NCBI GenBank assembly: GCA_016930635.1
Contig: JAFGGI010000060.1
Coordinates: 1 to 46,490 of the forward strand
From: Sedimentisphaerales bacterium
GTDB lineage: Bacteria > Planctomycetota > Phycisphaerae > Sedimentisphaerales > UBA12454
DNA: 46,490 bases
Direction of reading: 5' to 3'
Part shown: piece by piece, positions 32,648 through 40,988 of the stretch
How positions within the stretch are numbered: the first letter of the stretch is position 1
How the letters are laid out: every line of letters begins with the position of its first letter
The notes under the pieces: model-generated
Seen by the model: only the letters and a program-made list of their open reading frames with translations
What the model was told of the DNA's origin: nothing
Database searches by the model: none
Program-made: the position numbers and the translations under genes

Positions 32648-33364
32648 TCATCCTTTGACAGTTTCTATTTTCCTGACCTGTCCATCGAGACCTATTGTTA
32701 TGTCCTCGAACTCTAATGCCTTTTTGCTTTTCTCTATCGCCTGAGCAATAATTCTTGTAAGACCAAAACAGCATGGCGCCTCCATATGCACTATGGCAAG
32801 ACTTTTAAGCTTATTTGCTTTAAATATCTCACTAAGCTTATCAACATAATATGTATTATCATCCAGCTTCGGACAGGCTATAACGAGACTCTTGTCTTTG
32901 AGCATTTTGCTGTGAAAATCACCCATAGCAAACGGAACGCAATCTGCCGCCAGGAGCAAGTCAGACCCCTGCAAAAAAGGCGCATTTACTGAAACGAGCT
33001 TGAGCTGTATAGGCCAATGAGTCAATTGCGAACCGACATCGCCTTGCTCAGCGGTTTTAAGGGCGAACTGTTTAGCTGCCAAACCGTGACAGACAAAGCC
33101 TTTATTGTCGCAGGCAGGCTTTTCTTCCTGCAGATGTTGTTGTACCGCCTTTTCATCAAACTCGGCGCATTCTCTTTGCTCGACAGTTATCGCATCCTGA
33201 GGACAATGGCCTATACATGCACCAAGACCGTCACAGTATGTTTCACTTATCAGTTTTGCTTTTCCATTGATAAGCTTGATCGCTCCTTCTGCGCAGGCAT
33301 CGACACATTGGCCGCAACCATTGCATTTGTCCTCATCAATTTTTACAATATTTCGAACAACCAT
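32648..33364 (-). CDS. 4Fe-4S dicluster ferredoxin-type protein
   Basis: The 238-residue protein opens with two 4Fe-4S motifs: CNGCGQCVDAC and CDGLGACIGHCP, the second a variant spacing. The following 150 residues contain further cysteines (ACPKLDD, EAPCCFGLTRII) and resemble the C-terminal part of MinD-linked or iron-only hydrogenase-accessory ferredoxins. It likely passes electrons, and within this operon a role as redox partner of the hybrid cluster protein is plausible. The ATG is 1 nt after the cupin stop, indicating coupling. AAGGG lies upstream. Confidence 0.85.
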   Translation of the reverse strand: MVVRNIVKIDEDKCNGCGQCVDACAEGAIKLINGKAKLISETYCDGLGACIGHCPQDAITVEQRECAEFDEKAVQQHLQEEKPACDNKGFVCHGLAAKQFALKTAEQGDVGSQLTHWPIQLKLVSVNAPFLQGSDLLLAADCVPFAMGDFHSKMLKDKSLVIACPKLDDNTYYVDKLSEIFKANKLKSLAIVHMEAPCCFGLTRIIAQAIEKSKKALEFEDITIGLDGQVRKIETVKG

Positions 33365-33365
33365 T

Positions 33366-33713
33366 TTATGCCCTTATCATTACTAAAAGCATCTTAAATT
33401 TCTCTTTAGCCTGGACACTATGAGGCTTATTGGCCGGCATTATCACAATTTCCCCTGCCTTAGCTGCAACTTCCTTGCCGTCAATTGTAAGCACTCCTGC
33501 CCCTTCAACTATTTGAACAAATGCATCGTAAGGAGCCTGATGTTCGCTCAATCCCTGCCCTACATCGAATGCGAACAGAGTAATCGTTCCGACGGGCTTG
33601 TCGATTATAGTTTTGCTTACCACTGAATCTCCAGCGTATTCAATAAGCCCTGCCAGATTAACCGATTTTGCCAGGCAACTTTCAATAACCGTATTTCTAT
33701 CCGCATTTGCCAT
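33366..33713 (-). CDS. Cupin domain protein
   Basis: The 115-residue single cupin has motif 1 in VGQGLSEHQAPYDAFVQIVEG and motif 2 in AGEIVIMPANKPHSVQA; the metal-binding His and Glu set is partial, so it may bind another ligand. AAAGGA precedes the ATG. It is translated in the middle of the hcp operon and could act as a small-molecule sensor or stress protein. Many hcp-containing anaerobes have a cupin of this type beside hcp. Confidence 0.85.
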   Translation of the reverse strand: MANADRNTVIESCLAKSVNLAGLIEYAGDSVVSKTIIDKPVGTITLFAFDVGQGLSEHQAPYDAFVQIVEGAGVLTIDGKEVAAKAGEIVIMPANKPHSVQAKEKFKMLLVMIRA

Positions 33714-33729
33714 ATTTCAATCCTTTCAA

Positions 33730-35343
33730 TCAGCCAAGCATATCAGCCATATCTTTTTCAGGTTCACCGATTGGTTTTATATCATACTTTTCGACCAGAA
33801 CTTTCAAAACGTTCGGACTCACAAACGCCGGCAGTGAAGGCCCAAGTCTGATATTTTTTACGCCGAGATAAAGCAGCGCCAGCAGTACTGCAACTGCTTT
33901 TTGTTCATACCAAGCAATGTTATAAATGATCGGCAATTCATTAATATTATCCAGCCCGAATACTTCTTTGAGTTTCAAAGCGATAATTGCCAGCGAATAG
34001 CTGTCATTACACTGCCCCGCATCAAGAACGCGCGGGATTCCGCCGATCGTTCCAAGATTTAGTTTGTTATATCTGTACTTAGCACACCCGGCCGTAAGAA
34101 TAATAGTATCTTTAGGCAGTAACTCAGCAAACCTCGTATAGTAACTTCTGCCTTTCTGCCGGCCATCACAGCCTGCCATAACCACGAATTTTTTAACAGC
34201 ACCGCTTTTAACGGCTTCTATTACTTTGTCTGCAAGTGCAAGTACCTGCTGATGCGCAAAACCGCCGACTATCTTACCAGTTTCGATTTCGGTAGGCGGT
34301 TGACAGGTCTTAGCCATTTCGACTATCTCTGAAAAGTCTTTTGGCCCGTTATCCTTTCTGTCTGCGATATGCTTAACACCCGGAAATGCCACGTTGCCGG
34401 TCGTGAAAACCCTGTGTTTATAAGAATCTTTCGGAGGAATAAGACAGTTCGTAGTCATCAAAATCGCCCCGTTAAACGACTCAAACTCCTTGTCCTGAAG
34501 CCACCACGAATTTCCATAATTGCCGATAAAGTGTTTATATTTCTTAAAGGCAGGATAGTAATTTGCCGGCAGCATCTCGCCGTGTGTATATACATCAACA
34601 CCAGTGCCCTGGGTTTGCTTAAGCAGTTCTTCCATATCTTTCAGGTCATGGCCGGAAATCAAAATCCCCGGGTTTAAACCTGCGCCGATATTTACTTCAG
34701 ATATTTCAGGATTGCCGTAAGTTTCGGTGTTTGCCTTATCGAGTATGGCCATGGCTTTCACCGCGATTTCCCCGGCTTTCATCACTTTAGCAACCATCTC
34801 TTCCATACTGAGTTCTTTTGTAGTCGAGGCCATCCCCTCTACGAGATAATCGAAAACCGCCTGATCTTCAAAGCCGAGAACGGATGCATGGTCAGCATAA
34901 GCGGCTACACCTTTCAGGCCATAGATAAGAAGTTCACGCAACGAGCGAACATCCGCATTTTCCTCAGCAAGAACACCAACTGTCTGAGCTTTTGTAAGAA
35001 AATCCCCTTTTGTATCGGCGTTCCAAACGGCGCTGTCATGCAGATCGCCTGTAATGGCATATTTTTCTTTGATTTTATCGCGAACAGATAAACCCTGTTT
35101 GATAACATCAATGATTCGGTCTTCATCGAAATTCACATTCGTGATTGTTGTAAAAAGCGCCCTTGCAATGTAATGGCCTGTGTCTTTATCAACCTTTCCG
35201 GCTTTCTCAGCCATCACAGCAATGCCCTTTACAACATAAATCAGCAAGTCCTGCAGATTTGCGGTATCTGCTTTCTTTCCGCATATTCCATTGATTTTAC
35301 AACCTTCGTTTTTGAGTGTCTCCTGACATTGATAACAAAACAT
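33730..35343 (-). CDS. hcp: Hydroxylamine reductase / hybrid cluster protein
   Basis: The 537-residue prismane protein begins [15 protein letters not shown], the Cys-x2-Cys-x8-Cys spacing that binds a [4Fe-4S] cluster in the anaerobe-type enzyme. Hybrid-cluster ligands are visible in ISGHDLKDM (His), THGEMLPA (Glu), [25 protein letters not shown] and the C-terminal GQCND region. Hcp reduces hydroxylamine in vitro and acts as a high-affinity NO reductase in vivo in several bacteria. AAGGGG precedes the ATG. It is third in the rrf2 operon, a context that matches NsrR-type regulation elsewhere. Confidence 0.95.
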   Translation of the reverse strand: MFCYQCQETLKNEGCKINGICGKKADTANLQDLLIYVVKGIAVMAEKAGKVDKDTGHYIARALFTTITNVNFDEDRIIDVIKQGLSVRDKIKEKYAITGDLHDSAVWNADTKGDFLTKAQTVGVLAEENADVRSLRELLIYGLKGVAAYADHASVLGFEDQAVFDYLVEGMASTTKELSMEEMVAKVMKAGEIAVKAMAILDKANTETYGNPEISEVNIGAGLNPGILISGHDLKDMEELLKQTQGTGVDVYTHGEMLPANYYPAFKKYKHFIGNYGNSWWLQDKEFESFNGAILMTTNCLIPPKDSYKHRVFTTGNVAFPGVKHIADRKDNGPKDFSEIVEMAKTCQPPTEIETGKIVGGFAHQQVLALADKVIEAVKSGAVKKFVVMAGCDGRQKGRSYYTRFAELLPKDTIILTAGCAKYRYNKLNLGTIGGIPRVLDAGQCNDSYSLAIIALKLKEVFGLDNINELPIIYNIAWYEQKAVAVLLALLYLGVKNIRLGPSLPAFVSPNVLKVLVEKYDIKPIGEPEKDMADMLG

Positions 35344-35372
35344 ATCAATCCCCTTTCAAATAACAAATTAGT

Positions 35373-35882
35373 TTATTTTCCAATATATACCTGACGAGCA
35401 ATTTGCCTGCCTCGGTCCGTCTTAAAAGTTTTATCTATTATTTTAGTTAATTTGTCTTTATCAAAACGACTATCGCTTTCAGCCAGATTGACTAGCCAGT
35501 CAGCATCCCAGATAATCCTGAATTCAGTTGTATCTATATCCTTGGCGCTGTGATGATTGGCTATAATCCTGCATATATGTTCGATCCTTGGCTTATCTAT
35601 ATCATATTTTTCAAGAATCCTTCTGGCAATCGGCGGCCCTTCTATTTCCTGATATTGTCCTGCGGCACTGTTATATTTTCTTTCTGCTTCATGTATTCCT
35701 ATATCATGTAAAATAGCAGCAGCCTTAACAGCCAGGATATCGCCGCTTTCCTTTTGAGATATCTGTTCAGCGTATTGAAGAACTGTTAGGGCATGCTCGA
35801 TTCGTCTGCTGTCATTACCAAAGACTTCTTTCATTTCATCGATTAATTTCACACAAATGTTCTGACTTTTATCTGTTATCAT
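35373..35882 (-). CDS. HD domain phosphohydrolase
   Basis: The 169-residue protein shows the HD signature: HALTVLQYAEQI, then AAAILHDIGIHEAE (His-Asp), ICRIIANHHSAKD and RIIWDADWLVNLAE (distal Asp). These metal ligands suggest hydrolysis of a nucleotide or phosphate ester; the substrate is unknown. The ATG at 35882 with AAGGA upstream is preferred over the TTG at 35903 that would overlap rrf2. It is located between the regulator and hcp. Confidence 0.85.
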   Translation of the reverse strand: MITDKSQNICVKLIDEMKEVFGNDSRRIEHALTVLQYAEQISQKESGDILAVKAAAILHDIGIHEAERKYNSAAGQYQEIEGPPIARRILEKYDIDKPRIEHICRIIANHHSAKDIDTTEFRIIWDADWLVNLAESDSRFDKDKLTKIIDKTFKTDRGRQIARQVYIGK

Positions 35883-35895
35883 GACAGAAACATCC

Positions 35896-36297
35896 TTATG
35901 CAAGCAATTGTTCCAAAGTTATATCTTTTAAATAATCTTCAATATATTTCTGAAGCGAAACAAGCTTTCTGCTCACCACACATCTCGGCCTTCTCGGACA
36001 GCTTTTGGCATCAGGAATACAGCGGTTAAGACAAATGCCGCCCTGGATCGCTTCTATCACCTGATATAGATTTATCCTCTCAGCTTTTTTTGCAAGTTCA
36101 AAACCGCCATTGGCTCCCATCCTGCTTTTGATAAGCTTCGCCGAACTGAGTTTTTGGAGCATTTTACAGGCCAGTTCATAAGGCACATCACTGTTTTTGG
36201 CGAGCTGCCTTGCAGAAACGGGCCCAGTTTCAAGGTTTTCAACAAGATTAACAATTAGTCTTAATGCATAATCAGTATTTCGCCGTATCACATCCAT
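35896..36297 (-). CDS. Rrf2 family transcriptional regulator
   Basis: The 133-residue protein has the Rrf2 winged helix (VIRRNTDYALRLIVNLVE, VSARQLAKNSDVPYELACKMLQKLSSAKLIKSRMGANGGFELAK) and the cluster-binding loop with four cysteines, CLNRCIPDAKSCPRRPRC. NsrR and IscR keep three Cys in this loop and sense NO or Fe-S status; the extra Cys and RRPRC spacing are close to the NsrR/RsrR type. It is the first gene of the hcp operon, with an 8-3-8 palindrome over its own promoter, so autoregulation is likely. AAAGGT precedes the ATG. Confidence 0.9.
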   Translation of the reverse strand: MDVIRRNTDYALRLIVNLVENLETGPVSARQLAKNSDVPYELACKMLQKLSSAKLIKSRMGANGGFELAKKAERINLYQVIEAIQGGICLNRCIPDAKSCPRRPRCVVSRKLVSLQKYIEDYLKDITLEQLLA

Positions 36298-36330
36298 TTT
36301 TAAACCTTTAACCTTTGCTTCATATTAAAG

Positions 36331-36366
36331 TAAGACTATTTTAGTCTTATTTTAAATACTCGTCAA
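36331..36366 (-). promoter_or_regulatory. Promoter of the rrf2-hcp operon with overlapping Rrf2 operator
   Basis: On the minus strand TTGACG (36361-36366), a 17-nt spacer and TAAAAT (36338-36343) form the promoter. The perfect 8-3-8 inverted repeat TAAGACTATTTTAGTCTTA (36331-36349) covers the -10 and the start point. It sits 34 nt upstream of the rrf2 ATG. The length and AT-rich centre suit an Rrf2 dimer site. Confidence 0.75.
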
Positions 36367-36394
36367 CTACTATTTTTGTTTTCTAAAAAAATTT

Positions 36395-37216
36395 TTACAG
36401 GGGATGCCTTACATAATTACAGGCGACAAGGAATAAATGAGCTGCATTTTCGGGCTTTTCAGGATAGAACAAAATATCACCTATTGTCTTTGTCTGCACC
36501 TGGCTTGTTCCTAAAGGCGCCGGAACAAGCAGCACAAATTGCCCCGGCTCAAGACGGGCGCTAAACGATGCCGAATCGGCAACAAATTCATAGCCTTCCT
36601 GATGACCGGCATCTTTCTTTTTTGTTTTCTGTACGGTAACAACTTTATAAACTGGAACAATCTGAAGATTGCAAGCCTGGCGTAAGCCAATAAGAGAGGT
36701 TGCCTTTAAACGCAGAACGCCCTGGCCTGCATCAAGGCCTATTCCCGCTGTTTCAGAACCAACGGTATAATAAGAAAACGAACTGGCAGGTAAAGAGTCC
36801 AGGACAACAGTATCCTCATTTATACCTTCTGTAACCATTGCCCGGATTTGTTTTATTGTCACAGCTTTTGATTGTTCAAGCAATTGTCCGATCTGCTGCC
36901 AGGTTTCCTGGCCGCCTTTGAAGCCTAAAAAACCATTCGCCATAAAAGTATTCATATCTTTATAATCTAAACCCTGCTCAGAGGCATGGGTAATCACATC
37001 CTGAATCTCCTCAAGCTTGTCCGGCAAAATACGGAACACATATATACTCAACCCGGCAGTCATAACCTCATTTTGTCGAATATGCTGACGGCCGATCAAT
37101 TCTGTCGCCTTGATGTCTTGCCAGATATCTTCAGACCATTTATTTGAACGGTTGCACCCTGTCGAAAACGATATCAGACAAAGAACTGTTAATGAATACA
37201 AAAAAGACTTCTTCAT
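36395..37216 (-). CDS. Hypothetical lipoprotein
   Basis: The 273-residue protein starts MKKSFLYSLTVLCLISFSTGCNRS, a signal peptide with the lipobox FSTGC, so it should be lipid-anchored. The rest is a mixed alpha/beta protein with a run of strands near residues 150-250 (LRLKATSLIGLRQACNLQIVPVYKVVTVQKTKKK, LEPGQFVLLVPAPLG). I do not recognise a family. It follows the PilZ gene by 26 nt on the same strand and is probably cotranscribed with it. No Shine-Dalgarno is evident. Confidence 0.6.
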   Translation of the reverse strand: MKKSFLYSLTVLCLISFSTGCNRSNKWSEDIWQDIKATELIGRQHIRQNEVMTAGLSIYVFRILPDKLEEIQDVITHASEQGLDYKDMNTFMANGFLGFKGGQETWQQIGQLLEQSKAVTIKQIRAMVTEGINEDTVVLDSLPASSFSYYTVGSETAGIGLDAGQGVLRLKATSLIGLRQACNLQIVPVYKVVTVQKTKKKDAGHQEGYEFVADSASFSARLEPGQFVLLVPAPLGTSQVQTKTIGDILFYPEKPENAAHLFLVACNYVRHPL

Positions 37217-37242
37217 AAAGATTGATGGTAGTTTAAGAAATG

Positions 37243-37584
37243 CTAAATGTCAAACTGCGGTCTGGTACAAAACTGAAAGGCTATCTGTTTCGGACCGCTA
37301 TGCTCACCAGGATCAAAAATTCTTATAACCCGGGCATATGCCGAAACTCTGCCGTTTAACTGGTCAGTGCTGTCTATGTCCGGTATCTCCAGCTCAATGG
37401 TAAAAAGCTCTTCCAAATCAGCAGTAATATCCTGGCTGCTTTGGACTAATAGCCCGTCAGGACAAATGTTGATTGTTTTGCCGATAAAGGACTGTGAATG
37501 CAGCGAGTCGATTTTTTTGCAGACAACCCCTATCCTGGCATCCAGGCGCTTATGCCTCCTCCGCTCTGTTTCCCCGTTTATCAC
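37243..37584 (-). CDS. PilZ domain protein (c-di-GMP binding)
   Basis: The 113-residue protein begins ERRRHKRLDARIGV, an RxxxR-type motif, and continues with TINICPDGLLVQSS, the D/N-x-S-x-x-G equivalent of PilZ domains, and a closing set of strands. PilZ proteins bind cyclic di-GMP and regulate surface behaviour. The first strand motif deviates (ICPDGLLV), so binding should be tested. The start is GTG at 37584 with AGGGTG about 6 nt upstream. A sigma-54-type promoter is 50 nt upstream, and a lipoprotein gene follows. Confidence 0.75.
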   Translation of the reverse strand: MINGETERRRHKRLDARIGVVCKKIDSLHSQSFIGKTINICPDGLLVQSSQDITADLEELFTIELEIPDIDSTDQLNGRVSAYARVIRIFDPGEHSGPKQIAFQFCTRPQFDI

Positions 37585-37634
37585 TTTTACACCCTAAAAT
37601 AGAGGAATATCACTCATATATTTTATAGGACTAT

Positions 37635-37650
37635 TGCAAATAATGTACCA
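37635..37650 (-). promoter_or_regulatory. Sigma-54-type (-24/-12) promoter of the PilZ operon
   Basis: Read on the minus strand TGGTACATTATTTGCA contains the GG-N10-GC core of RpoN promoters (consensus TGGCAC-N5-TTGCA, one mismatch). The start point would lie near 37624, 40 nt before the PilZ start codon. An NtrC-like activator gene lies 1.5 kb away. Confidence 0.6.
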
Positions 37651-37723
37651 ATGATGCAACCCTGCAAATTCCCTATTTTAACTCGCCTAACTACTTTTCC
37701 TGTAAAAGGTTACATTCACAACG

Positions 37724-37761
37724 TTGCTAATTTTAAACCTGGCCTGTTGTAAAGTTAGCAA
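37724..37761. promoter_or_regulatory. Inverted repeat, possible enhancer site upstream of the sigma-54 promoter
   Basis: TTGCTAA (37724-37730) and TTAGCAA (37755-37761) are perfect inverted copies about 75-125 bp upstream of the -24/-12 element, the usual distance for activator sites. CAACGTTG beside it is palindromic. The remaining 37651-37952 stretch holds no gene. Confidence 0.35.
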
Positions 37762-37927
37762 GTTTCGTTTAAAAGCAGCAACAAAAGCTGTATTTTTATA
37801 AGTTTAGGCCGCAGTAGAAATATCGGATAAAACCCTCATATCTATGCAAAGAAACATAACATATTGTTTAAAAATGTCTTATGTACGAACAGGCAGACAG
37901 TGAGAAAAGATACTTTTGGAACAATAT

Positions 37928-37945
37928 TGTTGCTTTTTTGCAACA
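37928..37945. promoter_or_regulatory. Inverted repeat just upstream of the histidine kinase promoter
   Basis: TGTTGC-TTTTTT-GCAACA is a perfect 6-6-6 inverted repeat that ends 7 nt before the -35 box at 37953. It could be an operator, or a hairpin terminating upstream transcription. Confidence 0.45.
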
Positions 37946-37952
37946 TAGATGC

Positions 37953-37982
37953 TTGACAGAGGCCATCAACGGTTTATATAAT
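37953..37982 (+). promoter_or_regulatory. Promoter of the NtrB/NtrC-like genes, probably leaderless
   Basis: TTGACA (37953-37958), an 18-nt spacer and TATAAT (37977-37982) are both consensus hexamers. The kinase ATG at 37991 is 8 nt after the -10 box, so the mRNA should start at or within 3 nt of the start codon. Confidence 0.75.
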
Positions 37983-37990
37983 AAAGTGTT

Positions 37991-39091
37991 ATGTCGAATA
38001 CAAGTAAGCAGGAAATCTTGCCCAAAGAGCCCGGTACCCCTAAATGTGCCGCTTTAGACCATTTCGTTTTACAGTCGTTGCCTCTGGCAGCTGTCATATT
38101 TGACCGCGACCTTAAAATAATAAGTGCAAATTCATCCGCCCTGGAGCTTATAGAGATAGGAAAAACTGCCGATGCCACACTCTCGGCAGGAACAAATGAA
38201 AAAATATGGGGCAATTGGCAAAGTACTCTGCTCGAGGTAATCGAAAAAGGCAAAATCTGCAGGTTTGATAATGTTGCTTTTACTGTTGCCGGGGGCCAGG
38301 CAATTTTAGAGATAACATGTGCACCATTAAGGGAATCATCAACCAGCGATATAAAAGGCGGCCTCCTCCTGTTGGAAGATATAACCCAAAGAGCAAATAT
38401 CAAAAAGCAGCTCGAACATACCGAAAGACTCGCCGCTCTCGGCAAGCTTGCCAGTAAAGTGGCACACGAACTCAATAATCCCATAGACGGTATAATGCGG
38501 TACATCAACCTGGCAAAAAGAGCCATCAGCGAAAAGGGCTTGGCAAAGCCGGTCGAATATCTTGAACACGCCGGGGCGGGACTCGAAAGAATGGTACAGA
38601 TAATTACAGAGCTGCTCGAGTTCTCACGTAATAAATACTCGCCTCTCGAAGATATGCCCCTTGATAAAATGATCGATGACAGCATCCGCTTTATGGCACC
38701 GGCAGCAAGAGCCGCAGAAATCGAGATCGAAAAACAATACAGCCTGCCGCTGCCGAAAATGAAAGTGGGAAATCTCTTCCAGGTATTCTGCAATCTGCTC
38801 AAAAATGCGATCGAAGCAATGCCTGACGGCGGGAAAGTAACGATAAGCTGTAATGTTTCCGAAGACAATATCGCAATAATAAAGTTTCAGGATACCGGCC
38901 AGGGTTTCGAGCCGCAAAACAGTGAAGCAATTTTCGAACCGTTCTTCACAACCAAAACAGGAGGTAAAGGAACCGGACTCGGACTTGCTATCTGCAGAGA
39001 TATAATGGAGAAGGCCGGTGGAAAAGTTATCGCTCAAAACGCGCCCGACCAAGGAAGTATCTTTACCGTGTATCTGCCTGTAACCGAATAG
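37991..39091 (+). CDS. NtrB-like PAS sensor histidine kinase
   Basis: The 366-residue cytosolic kinase has a PAS domain at about 20-130 (SLPLAAVIFDRDLKIISANSSALELI), then a coiled dimerisation helix with the H-box LASKVAHELNNPIDGI, and a HATPase domain with N-box VFCNLLKNAIEAMPDGG, IIKFQDTGQGF (G1) and GGKGTGLGLAICRDIM (G2). No membrane helix is present, so it senses an internal signal. Its mRNA appears leaderless: no Shine-Dalgarno exists and the -10 box ends 8 nt before the ATG. The response regulator follows after 27 nt and is its obvious partner. Confidence 0.9.
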   Translation: MSNTSKQEILPKEPGTPKCAALDHFVLQSLPLAAVIFDRDLKIISANSSALELIEIGKTADATLSAGTNEKIWGNWQSTLLEVIEKGKICRFDNVAFTVAGGQAILEITCAPLRESSTSDIKGGLLLLEDITQRANIKKQLEHTERLAALGKLASKVAHELNNPIDGIMRYINLAKRAISEKGLAKPVEYLEHAGAGLERMVQIITELLEFSRNKYSPLEDMPLDKMIDDSIRFMAPAARAAEIEIEKQYSLPLPKMKVGNLFQVFCNLLKNAIEAMPDGGKVTISCNVSEDNIAIIKFQDTGQGFEPQNSEAIFEPFFTTKTGGKGTGLGLAICRDIMEKAGGKVIAQNAPDQGSIFTVYLPVTE

Positions 39092-39118
39092 CAAATATAA
39101 TAAGGAATAAAAGCTGAT

Positions 39119-40507
39119 ATGAAACGAAGCAGTATATTAATCGTTGATGATGACAGGATAATACTTGACTCACTGTGCGAGTTCTTAAAGCTCGAAGGTT
39201 ACATTGCCCTCGGCGCCGAATCATATAAACAGGCAATCAGCTTAATACAAAAACAAAAATTTTCTCTCATTATCACAGATGTCAATCTGCCGGACGGCAA
39301 CGGCCTGGAACTGCTTAACCTTATCAGAACAAATCATCCGCAAACTGTAGTGGTCGTAATCACCGGCTACGGCACAATTGAAAGCGCGGTAGAAGCGATC
39401 AAAATAGGAGCATATGATTATCTTACTAAACCGATCGTTGACGATGAACTGAGACTGACTATCGAAAGAGCTTTAAAGCAACAATCGCTCATCAGCGAAA
39501 ATGAAACCCTCAAAAGCCAGCTCGAACGCAAGTACAGCCTCGAAAATATTATCAGCCAGGATTATAAAATGGCTCGGATCTTCGACCTCGTCGAAGCCGT
39601 TGCCGACAGCAAAAGCACAATTCTTATGACAGGAGCCAGCGGCACCGGAAAAACAATGCTCGCAAGAGCGATCCATTACCGCTCCGGCAGGAAAACCAAA
39701 CCTTTTGTCGAAGTAAGCTGCGGTGCTCTGCCCGAAACACTGCTTGAAAGCGAACTGTTCGGCCATGTAAAAGGCTCATTTACCGGTGCTATCAGCGACA
39801 AAGAAGGAAAATTCCTCGCTGCTGACGGCGGAACCATTTTTCTCGATGAGATTTCCAGCGCTTCGCCCGCTCTTCAGGTAAAACTTTTGAGAATAATCCA
39901 GGAAAGACAGTTCGAACCGGTCGGCAGCAATAAAACCATAACCGTTGACACCCGCGTAATCGTCGCTTCCAATAAAAACGTAGAACAGGAAGTAAAACTC
40001 GGAAACTTCAGAGAAGATTTATACTACCGCCTCAATGTAATAACTATAGACCTGCCCTCGCTCAACGAAAGACCGGCCGATATACCGCTGCTGGCTGACT
40101 ATTTTATGAAAAACTTCTGCATATCGCACAATCGAATAAAACAATCAATCACTGATAAGGCAATGACATCCCTGCAGAGATATAACTGGAAGGGCAATAT
40201 CCGCGAACTCGAAAATGTTATGGAAAGAGCAGTCCTTCTGAGCAAGACCGATTACATTACACTCGAAGACCTGCCCGTTAAAATAATTTCACACATGCCG
40301 CAGGATGGACCTGAGGAGTATAATAGAGCCAGCCTTAAAGATGCGATGAGTGAGCCGGAAAGAAGAATTATCCGCGCTGCCCTTGAAGCGAACAAATGGA
40401 ACAGACAGCTCACCGCAAAGGCCCTGGAGATCAACAGAACCACACTCTACAAAAAAATGAAAAAATACGGCCTTGAAGCAGAAGCCGAAAGACTCGGTAT
40501 AAGATAA
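39119..40507 (+). CDS. NtrC family sigma-54-dependent response regulator
   Basis: The 462-residue protein has a receiver domain (phospho-acceptor Asp in [21 protein letters not shown] later), a central AAA+ domain with Walker [11 protein letters not shown], the sigma-54 contact loop GSFTGA (variant of GAFTGA), GGTIFLDEI (Walker B) and an arginine-finger region, and a C-terminal Fis-type helix-turn-helix ([22 protein letters not shown]). Phosphorylated forms bind enhancers and activate RpoN polymerase. The adjacent -24/-12 element at 37635 is a natural target. AAGGAA lies upstream of the ATG at 39119. Confidence 0.93.
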   Translation: MKRSSILIVDDDRIILDSLCEFLKLEGYIALGAESYKQAISLIQKQKFSLIITDVNLPDGNGLELLNLIRTNHPQTVVVVITGYGTIESAVEAIKIGAYDYLTKPIVDDELRLTIERALKQQSLISENETLKSQLERKYSLENIISQDYKMARIFDLVEAVADSKSTILMTGASGTGKTMLARAIHYRSGRKTKPFVEVSCGALPETLLESELFGHVKGSFTGAISDKEGKFLAADGGTIFLDEISSASPALQVKLLRIIQERQFEPVGSNKTITVDTRVIVASNKNVEQEVKLGNFREDLYYRLNVITIDLPSLNERPADIPLLADYFMKNFCISHNRIKQSITDKAMTSLQRYNWKGNIRELENVMERAVLLSKTDYITLEDLPVKIISHMPQDGPEEYNRASLKDAMSEPERRIIRAALEANKWNRQLTAKALEINRTTLYKKMKKYGLEAEAERLGIR

Positions 40508-40524
40508 AAGTGAAAAACTAAAAG

Positions 40525-40539
40525 TGAATAGTGAAGAGT
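40525..40539 (+). repeat. Left inverted repeat of the second four-helix cassette
   Basis: GAATAGTGAAGAGTT is inverted exactly as AACTCTTCACTATTC at 40959-40973. AAAAGTGAAAAACTAAAAGTG next to it is matched on the other side by related AAAGTGAA words. Confidence 0.75.
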
Positions 40540-40545
40540 TTGAAT

Positions 40546-40893
40546 TTACTTTTTGCTCGTTTTTACAGTCGATATCAACATAGCAATTATTTCTCCGCAG
40601 TCAGCTTGCATACTTTCAAACAATTTGATATTGATAAATTCTGTGTCCTTTAATAACAAAAGCCAATAATTGGCTTCATTTGCTTCTTTTAGAGCAATAC
40701 TCATTTTATGTGCAAAATCTGCCTTGCTCTGTCCGAATTCGGCTTCTCTAATCAAAGCACCAATTGCTGTGCCACTCCGCAAGAACTGTTTGCTTAAAAC
40801 AAATTCTTTTTTCTTGGCTTGTAAATGTTGAGACAACTTCACCACACGAATAGCGAACTTATAACTCTTCTCTTTTAATATGGACTCTTTCAT
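40546..40893 (-). CDS. Four helix bundle protein (23S rRNA-intervening-sequence family), second copy
   Basis: The 115-residue protein has FAIRVVKLSQHL, then SKQFLRSGTAIGALIREAEFGQSKADFAHKMSIALKEANEANYWLLLL, the helix II-III block of PF05635, and a final amphipathic helix. The usual LxRSxxSIGANYxEA reads LRSGTAIGALIREA here. It is clearly related to, but distinct from, the gene at 23952-24317. It stands alone between the 15-bp inverted repeats 40525-40539 and 40959-40973 and is convergent with the NtrC-like gene. No Shine-Dalgarno is visible. Function unknown. Confidence 0.85.
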   Translation of the reverse strand: MKESILKEKSYKFAIRVVKLSQHLQAKKKEFVLSKQFLRSGTAIGALIREAEFGQSKADFAHKMSIALKEANEANYWLLLLKDTEFINIKLFESMQADCGEIIAMLISTVKTSKK

Positions 40894-40958
40894 AACTAAA
40901 AATCAAATCCTTAATTTTTCACTTTTCACTATCTATCCCCGCCGCAAGGCGGCTCCTC

Positions 40959-40973
40959 AACTCTTCACTATTC
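40959..40973 (+). repeat. Right inverted repeat of the second four-helix cassette
   Basis: This is the exact inverse of 40525-40539. The small palindrome CCGCCGCAAGGCGGC (40938-40952) lies within the right flank. The cassette ends about 15 nt before the purQ stop codon. Confidence 0.75.
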
Positions 40974-40988
40974 GTTATTCACTTTTCA

